Shown here piece after piece: positions 1 to 10,061 of a stretch of DNA of 64,000 nucleotides. The first letter of the stretch is position 1. The number at the start of each line of letters is the position of its first letter. Both the position numbers and the translations under genes were made by a program. Source of the DNA: Phallus indusiatus (taxonomy: Eukaryota > Basidiomycota > Agaricomycetes > Phallales > Phallaceae). Under the pieces are notes generated by a model that saw nothing but the letters and a program-made list of their open reading frames with translations, made no database searches and was not told the origin of the DNA. The stretch is from assembly GCA_027605045.1 (NCBI GenBank), contig JAQFWX010000007.1, forward strand, positions 806,001-870,000, in the 5' to 3' direction.

Positions 1-593
1 AATCATATCCTCGGGTATTTGGCGATGTGTGGTAAGTATAGATAAAAATTAGACTCTGATAATTACTTACATCCAGTACTCTGGAAGGTTCCTCAACCTT
101 ACATTTGAAGCTATCGCCTTCATTTGCATCGTAACGAAATTTGCTCAAGTGCAATTCGCAGCATGGAAAACTGGACTTTCCAGTTCACAGCTACACAACG
201 TTTTCTTGAGAGATGGAACATGCGCGTTTTTCATTCTGTTTTGTAAGCGCGTTCACAGCTGTTTACTTATTGCAGTACTTTTTTTATTCACTGGTATTCT
301 CCTGCAGGTTCACGATCCGGCAGGCCTGTCAACTGCTTTGTAAGTCTTAGAAAAAATGCGCCAGTTATGTCCTTCAATTCTTTTGATCAAATGAGATTAG
401 ATGGGCGTATGGCCTTTCCAGCACTTGTGTAAGTCACATAACGAAAGAAATGTCGGTTCGCTACTCATTCACGCCTATTAATATATAGTCTACCCGTTTG
501 ATATTGAACCTACACCACGCAGCGAAGAAAACCCAATACTCTTGTGATCCTTCGCCACAAGTAACTGTGTCAATAGAGGTTAGGGTTCAGTAG
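1..593 (+). CDS. DUF6533-like integral membrane protein, 3' part (truncated by window edge)
   Basis: Only the C-terminal part lies in the window. A first exon (1-31) ends at a GTAAGT donor; a 45-nt intron (32-76) ends in CCAG. The next exon reads SGRFLNLTFEAIAF, a hydrophobic helix, then FLRDGTCAFFILF. Later exons end with STRLILNLHHAAKK and a TAG at 591-593. The order 'hydrophobic FE(A/T)xAF helix, LRDGT-aromatic motif, SRLxLNL terminus' is typical of the large basidiomycete family of 7-helix membrane proteins with an N-terminal DUF6533 domain, whose function is unknown. The N-terminal DUF6533 domain itself would lie upstream of base 1. Boundaries of the introns near 243-275 (or 243-306), 342-400 and 429-489 are inferred. 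The family assignment is from recalled motif order, not from a search. Confidence 0.6.
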
Positions 594-1722
594 CAGTGGG
601 GCAGAAGATGGTGGATTTGGTGTTGGACTGGCAAGAAACAGGCTTTAGCAGTTTTTTCTGAGATCATCAAACCACCAGCGACACTTTGTATATATTGATT
701 GTTGTATAAGTATATATTTGGCTACCTTGAACAACAGTGTTTTTAATGAGATTGAAAATTTAGTCATCCACTAGACATTATCGATTTTTGCTCCAGTCAC
801 TATCACAAACGAGTCGCTCAAAACACATCCTGAGTAGAAGGTCCGCTCACATGCATATGCCGAACGGCCGGTCATTTCCGTGTTACCCCGTTACCTGCAC
901 AAGAACAAACGACCCGTGGACATCACACCAACACCAAAAACAAAAAGCAATCTCATCCATCATCGGAAGAAGCTCAATGCTATAAAAGGCGACACTTCAC
1001 TTTAAGTAGTGAATGTAGATGGCGTTCGAAGAAGCGTAAAAATGTAAGTTGAAATCATCACCAACAACATTCACTCAGGCCTGATCCACAGCAGAAGATA
1101 ACGGGAGAAGAGGGTTTTGTGCATTTGATACCTGGAGTGCATTAGAATTCCCCATACGTTACCTTCTCATCAAACAAGAAAATTGAGGGTAGATGGCCCT
1201 ACATAGTCTAGCAACACATATACAATGCGAATGCAAAGAAGCAGACAAAGCATGCGATGAAAGATTTCACAAATAAATTGCGGAGTGGCAGAGGGACAAT
1301 TTTCTCTTCTGAAGTTCGAGAGTGTTGCTTCTATAATTGAAGAACATGTACAAAGAGGTCAGAAGATTTTGGGTTCAGGTGGAGTCGATCGTGTCTCTTT
1401 TATTTTTCTTACTTTGCTCAGCAGACGTCTCGATAATTGCTCATGAATTTATTCAGTGCAACTAAATGAATCTCTCCTTATACAATACATTTTAACTTTA
1501 CCTTGCCTTGAACACGATTCTCTGGTCCTTTTTTTGTCGACGTCATCGTCTCTTCCCAGCTTCGATATATTTTTCATGTGACCCCCAACTTCCACCAACT
1601 CCATTGCTCAAGTGTACCGTCATTTGACCTAGCGGACCGAGGAGTTGAAAGAAATCGACAAGCAATGAATATAAGTACACTTGTCCCAGACGTCTCTCTC
1701 AAAAATTGCAACACTGCATAAA
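594..1722. other. Intergenic region
   Basis: No convincing coding exon. The open frame at 788-985 has no splice context or recognisable motif. A good TATA box (TATAAAAGG, 981-989) stands here without an obvious gene behind it; a GTAAGT donor follows at about 1044, so an unrecognised short transcript is possible. The right end carries the promoter of the carboxylesterase gene. Confidence 0.5.
1670..1675 (+). promoter_or_regulatory. TATA-like element of the carboxylesterase gene
   Basis: TATAAG lies about 50 bases upstream of the chosen ATG at 1723, a usual place for a fungal core promoter with a short leader. Inference from position only. Confidence 0.35.
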
Positions 1723-4114
1723 ATGGGAGCCCGAAAATTATGCGCTCTAGCAGTCACCTGTCTAGCACTTTGCTGGTCCACAATCGGATCGACCAGCTCA
1801 AGTCGTACCACATTCATCCCTCCAGGTCCTCAAGTAGACTTGGGTTATGTTACATTAGTCGGCAATGCAACTACACCTACAGGCGAACCTAACGGAACAG
1901 TCCACTTCTTCGGGGGTGTACCATTTGCTCAAGCTCCGCTAGGCTCTCTGCGTTTCAAAGCACCTCAACAATTGAATGAAGCTCCTCCTAGTGATCCATC
2001 ACAAGTTCCTGTGCTGGATGCGCGCAGTTGGGGTGCGCCTTGTATTCAGCAGGGTCCCGCTACTGTTGGCGTTGGAAGTGAAGGTATTGTTGTTAACGTT
2101 TGAAATATGAAAAAAAAAATGACTAGTGAACACAGATTGCTTGTTCGTAAATGTTTGGAAGCCAAGTACTGCTAAAGAAGGGGACAAGCTGCCTGTTATG
2201 GTTTACATATATGTAAGACTGACTTTCTCGCGGGGGAATTAATGTTGATTTGACTTTCAGGGTGGAGGATTCTTTCAAGGCGTAAGTGAACCGTTGTATC
2301 TCTTCTGCGACTGTTCCATGATCTTTTGGTAGACAACACAAGGTTACCCATTGTACGATTGGGTAGCTCAATCTCAAAATATCATTGGTGTCTCTATTGT
2401 ATGTTTTTAGACCGCTTATTCGATCTGATCTTTTGTTTCATGCATTAATGCTTCTAAAAAGGGATATCGTCTAAATGTATTTGGATTTCTGACATCTCCA
2501 GAAATGAACGCTACAGATCTCAATGCTGGAGTGCTTGATCAACGCGCCGCCTTGGAATGGGTACAGAGACATATATCCAAGTTCGGAGGTGATCCAGATG
2601 TAGTCACTATTGACGGCGAGAGTGCCGGCGGTGCCAGTACTGTCATGCAAATTGTCGCCTATGGAGGTGTGTTTGTCTTTCATTTTTATTCACTCGTACG
2701 TTCGTCTCACCTTTTTATGTAGGGGAGAAGCCAGTTCCTTTCAGCCGAGCTATCTCTGAGTCGATTGGATGGGGTCCCACGCCTACTAAGGAACAAAGCG
2801 CTGTAGCTTTTCGTTTGTTTTTCTTTTATTACGAAATCTTTGATAATAGTATTGAGAGACTTTTATTAGAACAGGCTGCTGCGATTGTGGGATGCCCGTT
2901 GAATGGGGTAGAATCGCTTGAATGTCTTCGTCAAGCTTCATTAGGTAATTCACCGACCTCTGTCATCTACTATATTCACTTAAAAAACTGTTAACCAGGC
3001 TCTTTGATATCCGCTTTAAATCAAATACCCTCAGGTCAATTTATTCCGGTAGTTTCCGGTCCAGGAACAATTCTTCCAGAGCTTCCTTCTTCACTTATAC
3101 GAGCAGGAAAGTTCGCTTTGGTGGATTATGCTGGTGGACATTGTACAAACGACGGGAAGACCTTTACGGATGGAACTCCTACTACGTTATTGACCCAGGA
3201 TCAGTTAATTGCAGCGGTCTTGAGTCGATGGCCAAGTTTGGTGAGCTCAGAATGCACTTACTAAGCAATGATTGAATGAATGAACTCACATAAAAATGCT
3301 CATGATCATTCTCAGACTAATAACACGATTGACAAGATGTTGAAACTTTATCCTGCGCCTGGTACTCCCGGGAGTCCATTTGATACTGAGTACGATCGAA
3401 CTTGGGTAATTGAACAGGACGCCGTATTTGGGTGCATGTGCGTTTTGAATAAAACTATACCCCGATATATATTGCATGTCTCATAATTGGAAATAGGGAC
3501 TGGTTCCTAGCAAATCGTACCGCGGAATTAGGCCATACCGCAACTTTCAACTTCAGGTCCACCGCCACTTGAAAACGTTTGTTATTATTTATCTAACGTA
3601 TAATCTTTCAACAGGTTTAATTCCCCTAATCCTGTCTTATTTGCTCAAACCCCTTACGAAGGAGTTATGCATACGAGTGATTTGTTCTTCTTATTTGATG
3701 GAAACACGTATGCTTCTTTCTATTTGCTGATGTACGTGTCCCTTACGGCTGTTCCTTCGCTTTTAGCTACGCTCCAAACGCATACTACTCCTTTCAGGCT
3801 TTCAACAGTGTAAGTAATATCCTGCACTCTCAAAACTATGGTTCTCATCTTGCATTCCAAAGACCGAGGCACCCCTTTCGCGTGAGATAATAGCATATTG
3901 GACTTCATTCGGTCGAACCGGTAACCCCTCCGACTTCAAAGAGTCGTTCTCTCCGGTATGGCCCAGTCAACGGACTGGACAAAGGGTTGTTATGACGCGA
4001 AATCCTGTTCCGAATAACGGAACTTGGAGCAGCGTTGAAAGTGTCTCGGCTTATGAAGTTGAGAGGTGTCTATTTTGGATGAGTGCGGAAGTGACGAGTC
4101 AGACTATGCTTTGA
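1723..4114 (+). CDS. Secreted type B carboxylesterase/lipase (alpha/beta hydrolase)
   Basis: A COesterase-family enzyme, hydrolysing carboxylic esters, probably outside the cell. The ATG at 1723 gives a signal peptide (MGARKLCALAVTCLALCWST); an in-frame TTG at 1681 is not a likely start. About twelve short introns are spliced, for example 2084-2135, 2213-2260, 2282-2332 and 2399-2461. Motifs in order: FFGGVPFAQAPLGSLRF, then SEDCLFVNVWKP (restored by intron 1), the oxyanion loop GGGFFQG as a 21-nt exon, the nucleophile elbow DGESAGGAS near 2620, the likely acidic-residue region NDGKTF near 3150, and the catalytic His in GVMHTSDLFFLFDG near 3670. The C-terminus reads CLFWMSAEVTSQTML. All catalytic elements are present, so it looks intact, with roughly the usual 530-residue length. 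The substrate cannot be inferred. A second secreted hydrolase follows about 450 bases downstream on the same strand. Confidence 0.88.
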
Positions 4115-4570
4115 GTACAAAATTTGGACGATCGACCCTCCTGATGAATATTTTACTTCGATATATATATATACACGTATGTATGTCATCGTATATATTC
4201 ACCCTTCGTGAAATATATTGAATCGAATCCACTTTGCCATACGGGGTAATTTGTGTGGACACTCGTAGGTGCACTGTCCGCGTACGTGCAGCCGGATATC
4301 GCTTCGTTCTTTGAACGTGACCGGTGCCATGTTGACCAGCGGCTCCATGACCGTAAAGTACATCCATGCTGATTCTCGAATCGAAGCCACGCGCATGAAT
4401 GAGAATGCACGTGCGATGTGCTTTGGATTAAGTTTCCTTCTTTCTCCTAGGTTTCAATATGGTCCAGAAGATACATAAAAGGCGGATTGTATTCGACTTC
4501 TGAGCTCGCTCTAGACTTCCCCGGTCCGAGTTGGCTATTGTCAGACGGCTAGCTATTGCTATTAGCCATT
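4115..4570. other. Intergenic region / promoter of the phosphoesterase gene
   Basis: It holds the 3' end of the esterase transcript and the promoter of the next gene. An AT repeat lies near 4160-4175. Overlapping open frames on both strands here show no motif and are taken as chance. Confidence 0.5.
4474..4482 (+). promoter_or_regulatory. TATA-like element of the metallophosphoesterase gene
   Basis: CATAAAAGG lies about 90 bases before the ATG at 4571, inside the short intergenic gap. Position and sequence fit a core promoter; this is inference. Confidence 0.35.
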
Positions 4571-6290
4571 ATGAATTTCATGTTCAAAGCCCTAGTTCTC
4601 CTATGCGTCTCTTTAGTTTGTTCGGCGTTACCTGCGTCGTGTAAGCATCTTTTCTCTTGTGCTGTTGCTTAACCGTCTGATTTCAAGTTCATTCTACAGC
4701 TTTTACGCCCAATCCAGCTTCTTTTCCGGCTGCTTTAAACCCTTATCCAAACAAGCCCAAGCTGACGTTCGATGAAAAGACTGGAATGTTTAGGATCATG
4801 GTCTTCTCGGATATGCATTATGGTGAAAATCCGTGGGACTCGTGGGGTCCTGAACAAGACAAGAACAGTACGATTCTGGCGAGGAAGGTGTTGAAGGAAA
4901 ATCCGGATTACGTGTATGTTCTGTTGGGCGTTGATTTGGGCGTCGTGACGGAGATTTACATAAAACTTGCTTAACAGAGTTCTGAATGGTGATTTTATCA
5001 CTGGAGAGAGTGCGTTCAGTGTTCGAGGCTGCATGTTTCCTAAACCTTATACTACTGTGAAGACACGTTCAAGGAAAATGCCACCAAACTTATTGACGAA
5101 ATTGTTGCACCGTTGAACGAAGTTAAAATCCCCTTTTCTTCGACATACGGAGTACGTCACTGTTTTCCTCGTCTGAAATTTATGTATTGATTACCATTTG
5201 GATTTAGAACCACGATAATAACGTCAACATTACGCATTTGGAAGAGATTAAGCGAGAACAACTCGTTGCGCCTTTAAGTTACACACGTATTGCCTCCCCC
5301 AGTGTCGGCGGGGAAGGGGGTCCTGGAAATTATTGGGTTCCAGTAAGCTAGAGATGTCCTTAAATCTGCACTTTTTAATAAACTTTCAAAAGGTATACGC
5401 GCATAAGAACGATGCTATTCCTTCCCTCATTCTTTGGTTCTTTGACTCTCGTGGTAAATCTGACATCATTGCCCTCATGACCACTAAATACTGATATTTC
5501 ACTAGGTGGTTTCCGTCAAGATGAAACTGAACTTCCGGATTGGGTTGATGTAACTGTGGCTGAATGGATTGAGTCCGAAACTGCGCTGATGGATCGTTAC
5601 TGGGGTCCTCCTACAAAGCGTGGTGCATTGGCGTTCGTCCATATCCCACCGTGAGTAATAAAATCTTTTTTTTGTCTATTAGAATTAAGGTTTTCTTTCA
5701 AGAAATGTTGTTCAGAATCTGGCGGATACGTTGAATAGTACTCAAGACCCGGGTCTCAATGGTGAACAAAATTTGTCAAATCGTCATCTAAGAACGCATA
5801 TTGATTCGTACTTTCATAGCTGATGAGCCCCTTAGCATTGGGTCAACTCAATCCACATTCAATACAACCCTTTATGGGACACACAGGGATAAACCGTTCT
5901 GGGACTCTTTGAATGCAAACGTCAAGAATTTGCATGCGGTAATTTCTGGTCACGGTATGCTACAAGATTTTTTTTTTGGCCCACGTTACCTTGGCTCCAC
6001 TGCTGACGTTCATTTATAGATCATGGTAACGAATGGTGCAAACGCGATCCAGGCAAGAATGTTATATTCTGCTTTGACAAGCATGCTGGGTACGTAACTA
6101 TTCAAGCTTCCCGTTAAGTTGTCGCTTATGTTCTTCTAGATATGGTGGTTACGATTCACCCGATTGGGGACACGGTGTTCGAAATCTTGTCATTTATGCG
6201 AACAACGTCACTGGCGGCGTAGACACCTGGGTAAGACTTGAAGATGGGACTAAGCGAGACATCATAAGATTGGATAGCAATTATAATTAG
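4571..6290 (+). CDS. Secreted calcineurin-like metallophosphoesterase
   Basis: A metallophosphoesterase of the Dcr2/Sia1-like fungal group. The signal peptide is MNFMFKALVLLCVSLVCSALP; about ten short introns are spliced. Metal-binding blocks appear in order: FRIMVFSDMHYGENPWDSW (block I, D-x-H), VLNGDFITGEN (block II, G-D with N-G in place of the usual order), STYGNHDNN (block III, GNHD), AFVHIPP (block IV His) and ISGHDHGNEWC (block V, GHDH). Together these supply the two-metal centre residues. The C-terminal part, KNVIFCFDKHAGYGGYDSPDWGHGVRN, is typical of this group. The stop is TAG at 6288-6290. Secretion suggests an extracellular or vacuolar phosphatase or phosphodiesterase; the substrate is unknown. 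Intron ends were placed by keeping the family motifs in frame; the ones between 5650 and 5820 are the least certain. Confidence 0.87.
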
Positions 6291-6693
6291 TATGATCTAG
6301 GATCCGGATGTATGTCTCTGAATTATGACCTATTAGACGAATTTACGCAGTGAATACAAGTTGTATCGTATTACGCATAAAGATTGATAAATTTTTTTTC
6401 GCAATTATTTGGAGTTTTTTCGGACGCCGACGACTTTGGTTTCATAGTTTATAGTTCGGCTGTCCGCCGAGAGCTGCCGCTTTAGAACTCCGAAAATACT
6501 TTTAAACCTTATTTCACATATCCACCGACCGTTCCAAAACTCCGTCACCAAAACTCCAAAAAATAGTCTCTGCTATTCATCGACGATAGCGGACGAAGAC
6601 ATCCAATACTTTTAAACACCCGAACCATTAAAAAAGTCTGTATCTTTTTCTCAAAATATTTGAGTTTTTGTTCTAATCCTTATTTGCTGCAGG
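6291..6693. other. Intergenic region upstream of RPS12
   Basis: 403 bases with no open frame of interest. The sequence TTTTAAAC/ACTCCAAAA recurs in slightly different forms (about 6500-6560 and 6608-6625). The right end carries the 5' leader of the ribosomal protein gene. Confidence 0.5.
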
Positions 6694-7190
6694 ATGTCTG
6701 ACGCTGGAGATGAAATTCAAGTCGACGTACCCGTTGAGGTCGAAGTCAAAGATGTTCCTAAGGGAAAAATGTCCGTAGAAGATGCTCTTCAAGTTCGTAC
6801 CGTTTCATGTTCGCCACGCTTAGTCCTCTTGCTTACTAGTTCTTCAAACAGCAAGTGATCAAGAACGCACTCGTTCACGACGGTCTTGCTCGTGGTCTTC
6901 GCGAGTGTGCCAAGGCCCTCGACAAACGCCAAGCTCACCTTTGCGTCCTTGTCGAAACCTGCACCGAGCCCGAGTACATCAAGCTCATCGAGGCGCTTTG
7001 TCAAGACCACAACATCAACCTCATCAAAGTCAGCGATGCCAAAGTTCTTGGTACCTGGGCTGGTTTGTGCAAGGTTGACCGTGAAGGCAACCCTCGCAAG
7101 ATTGTCGGCTGCTCTTGCGTCGTCGTCAAGGATTATGGCGCGGAGAGTGAAGGCTTGAATGTCATTCTCGAATACTTCAAGAACCGATAA
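6694..7190 (+). CDS. RPS12: 40S ribosomal protein S12 (eS12)
   Basis: A component of the small ribosomal subunit. Exons 6694-6792 and 6852-7190 are joined across a 59-nt intron (GTTCGT...ACAG) to give 145 residues, the normal eS12 length. The N-terminus is an acidic extension ([18 protein letters not shown]); the core follows with [59 protein letters not shown] and [11 protein letters not shown], all standard for the L7Ae-fold eS12 family. The second exon is rich in C-ending codons (for example CTC, GTC, AAG), as expected of a highly expressed fungal gene. GTGAGT directly follows the stop codon at 7191, so an intron in the 3' untranslated region is possible. Confidence 0.96.
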
Positions 7191-8046
7191 GTGAGTATAA
7201 GAATGGTTTTTTTTCCTTCTGGGATGACAGATAGACTCCCTCTACCGAAAGTAATGAGGAAAAACGTCTTTCCGGAATCATTATACTTTTTGTCTGATTT
7301 ATTCACAAAATTTATTTATTATGGTTTATCATTTACTGACTAGTTCCTTTTTTTCTTAGATCTACGTCGTACTGAGTACTTTTAGAACTCTCTGTCTAAA
7401 ACTTCTAATAAAAAATTGACTTGAGTATCACTCGGACGACCCATGTTTGATATGCTTGATTAGAAGTTCATCTACGCGGAAAATGACTGAGAACCAGTAG
7501 TAGTAATGCTTATAGGTGTAGACAATGCACTGAGCACACTTCTGAGATCTGTACTAATCCAGAGACTTGCAATTGAGGTATAATTTGGGAAATCATGTAC
7601 TCTGTTAAATCAGTACCAGTCAATTCAGCAACGTCTTTTGTTCGATCATGTTCTCAAAAACATACTTTATGTTGTCCGAATAGTTATTCTCATTGATCGC
7701 TCTCCCATGGGGTTTGGCACTTGATTTACCTTTACTCCGATACATCGACGAACGCTTGATTCTAATACTAAAATCTGACATTGTTGTGGAAAGGCTTCAA
7801 ACATCTTGTTGAGGTACTGGTCTTTTTCACTGCCAATGACTGTAGCTGAGTGCGCCAACAAGCTGGTGCCTGGTTAGACGCCTAAAAATTCCTTCAGGAC
7901 GACGGGGCGGAATCGTCTGTGGAGAATGAGACTGAGCACACCTGCCAGGCAATGTCTCTCGTTCTCTTATTCACATAAATTTAAAACGAAAAAGCAAATA
8001 TGTTCATCTCTCATCCATCACCAAACCCGTTTCTGTCAGTTTTCAC
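7191..8046. other. Intergenic region between RPS12 and the RNase III-like gene
   Basis: Holds the 3' untranslated region of RPS12 and the leader of the next gene. No motif is seen in the minus frame at 7667-7861. An upstream ATG at 7926 opens a 61-codon frame that overlaps the RNase III-like start in another frame; it could be an upstream ORF or an undetected first exon carrying a mitochondrial presequence (it is rich in S, R and K). Confidence 0.45.
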
Positions 8047-9114
8047 ATGGTTTTTGCGTTGACTTTGTGTCGTCTGATCTCATTTTGCACAGACTCGGAA
8101 GTTGCGGGTGACCCTTCGCCTTCAACACGACAAAAAAGTATTGAACATACTCATATCACTGATACTGGCCGATCGCCTCTAAACCCCAAAAATGTTCAAT
8201 CCAAGCACGTTGTCGCACATCTTCGGACGATTTTCCCCCCTCTTGAGGTTCCTGAGGATCTTGCTTTACGAATGATAACTCATATCAGTTGGGAACGAGG
8301 AATGGAAAATCATAATGCGCGACTGGGTTTTCTTGGTCGACGTGTTCTTCATTCCTACCTTCACCTCTTTCTTCATGAATGTTCCCTGCCATCCCCATCT
8401 CAACTTCCACCAAAAAACGCACCAGTCTCACCCACAGACCGTTTAAGAACATCTGCATTCTCTCGAAAATCATCAAATGCATCATTACCTTCAACACAAT
8501 CTTATGACGATATCTCAGATAAGCTTTTAAATACCTATATTCTTGGAGAACATGTCGGCGCTGCGTGGGAGCTGGAGCGGATTATGCGTTGGACGCCCGC
8601 TGTCGCAGAGCTGGAAAAGCTTCGAGAAGAAAGACCCGACATAGTGCTACGAAGCTCAGGTTTATACAAAGTCAGAGGTGCTACCGTTGAAGGCCTTGTT
8701 GGAGGACTATTCCATCAGTTTGTAAGCGTTCATTCCATGCTGTACGTATGGCTTGAGTTACTGATTAACCATGAAAAGGGCGGTGCGATTACACATCGTA
8801 TATTTCACACTCGGATACTACCGCATATTTATCATTTTGGTTTACCTCTTTCTATGCATGACAGTGTGCGGGATGCTTGCAATCGATTAGGTGGACAACA
8901 TGGTAGTTTACTCACAGTTGAAGCGCGACAGCGGCAACCTGTTTCATCAAAAACGAAGTTTGATACCCCTTCTTTGACTACCGGAGAAGACAAAGACTCG
9001 CACAGTTCTCCTCCTCCGAAACAAGAACCATTGCCAGAGGCCGACACCGTTGACTTTGTCAAGGTTGGAAGGGAGGGACCGCGAGAGAGACGTAGGTTAA
9101 GCGTATCGGGTTAA
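8047..9114 (+). CDS. MRPL15: RNase III-fold protein, probable mitochondrial ribosomal protein mL57 (MRPL15-like)
   Basis: It resembles the fungal mL57 family, an RNase III fold in the large subunit of the mitochondrial ribosome that has lost or reduced catalysis. Characteristic stretches are IFPPLEVPEDLALRMITHIS, NARLGFLGRRVLHSYLHLFL, LLNTYILGEHVGAAWELERI, SSGLYKVRGATVEGLVGGLF and THRIFHTRILPHIYHFGLPL. The frame is open from 8047 to 9114, but a 57-nt segment (8722-8778) has a GTAAGC donor, a CTGATTAAC branch point and an AAAAG acceptor, and divides FHQF from GGAITH, which are adjacent in the family. It is therefore an intron without stop codons, giving 336 rather than 355 residues. The C-terminal 70 residues are polar and probably disordered. 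The first 20-25 residues and the exact start are uncertain; mL44 is the alternative family. Confidence 0.65.
   Translation: MVFALTLCRLISFCTDSEVAGDPSPSTRQKSIEHTHITDTGRSPLNPKNVQSKHVVAHLRTIFPPLEVPEDLALRMITHISWERGMENHNARLGFLGRRVLHSYLHLFLHECSLPSPSQLPPKNAPVSPTDRLRTSAFSRKSSNASLPSTQSYDDISDKLLNTYILGEHVGAAWELERIMRWTPAVAELEKLREERPDIVLRSSGLYKVRGATVEGLVGGLFHQFVSVHSMLYVWLELLINHEKGGAITHRIFHTRILPHIYHFGLPLSMHDSVRDACNRLGGQHGSLLTVEARQRQPVSSKTKFDTPSLTTGEDKDSHSSPPPKQEPLPEADTVDFVKVGREGPRERRRLSVSG
8722..8778 (+). other. In-frame intron without stop codon
   Basis: GTAAGC donor, CTGATTAAC branch point and AAAAG acceptor. The length is 57 nt, a multiple of three, and the open frame runs through it. If retained it would insert 19 residues starting VSVHSMLYVW. 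Confidence 0.7.
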
Positions 9115-10061
9115 CATATGGTAGATGGATATATTCACAAATATAATATAATTTGAAGCTAAATCACATGAGGGTGATCGCATATCATGCATCAAGTCCA
9201 GCCACGAGGTGGATCTGAATCCCGACCTTGCGGTGGTTCCTCGACATGTAAGTAAGTGAGGATTAAACAGTTAAGTGTTAAATGAATTGGATATGCAAAG
9301 CAAGGGACCATGATGAAATGTATAAGAGTAATTGAATGTTCCTGAAGTCAACAATAACCATCTGTTGACATCAGACTGGTCGGTAGCGGGACCATATGTC
9401 ACGCTACCTGTCCCTGCGTACAGAACCACGCATTCAGATAATGATCTATGATGTGTCAAAGATAAGTGATCATATAGCGAGCGACAAAATGAGCTCATAC
9501 ACAAGCAGGTCGAAAGCCGGTAGAATGTCAGATGATTCGGGACATGGGCATAGATTGTGAATCTAAGCTTTGATGAGCCATAATGAATGCTCGGACTTCA
9601 TTTAAACCGGATGTTGCGGAATAACAACCCCAAAGTGAGGTGTTACGAGCTTGAGCTCGAGCTCGATGCTTTACTCGGGCATCACGCATCCTCGCACGAT
9701 GATATCACTTTACGGGGAGCTCGGACCAAGAGAGGGAAATCTTCAGAACAGTGATGTACATAGATAACTTGCATGTGTTTGACCATAATGATTTTACAAT
9801 GTTCCTCTGTTGAGTGTGGGAGGTTGCAGCTGCAATTCAAGCCTGCCGAACAGAACAAAAATAGATTGAGCCTTGGTTCAATGATTTTTCGATACAACTC
9901 ATACCTGGAATGAATTAACCCTTTCAAAAATAAAACATGGCTTTTTCCAAAAGTTTTGCATCAATCCCGTCTTTCGATAAAATAGGAGGATCACTGGTGA
10001 ACGTTTGAACCGGTGAATCACCTTGGAAACGTGACGCCGGAGATGTCACAGTAGCTCAAAG
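9115..10061. other. Intergenic region
   Basis: 947 bases with no convincing gene. A GAGCTC/CTCGAG-like palindromic run lies at 9647-9664. Minus-strand open frames at 9271-9504 and 9682-9927 show no motifs. The right end is the promoter of the glomulin-like gene. Confidence 0.5.

Noticed and set aside
981..1080. TATAAAAGG and GTAAGT as evidence of a separate gene upstream of the esterase
   Set aside because: The following sequence gives no open frame, and the possible intron is only about 36 nt; recorded only as part of the intergenic entry.
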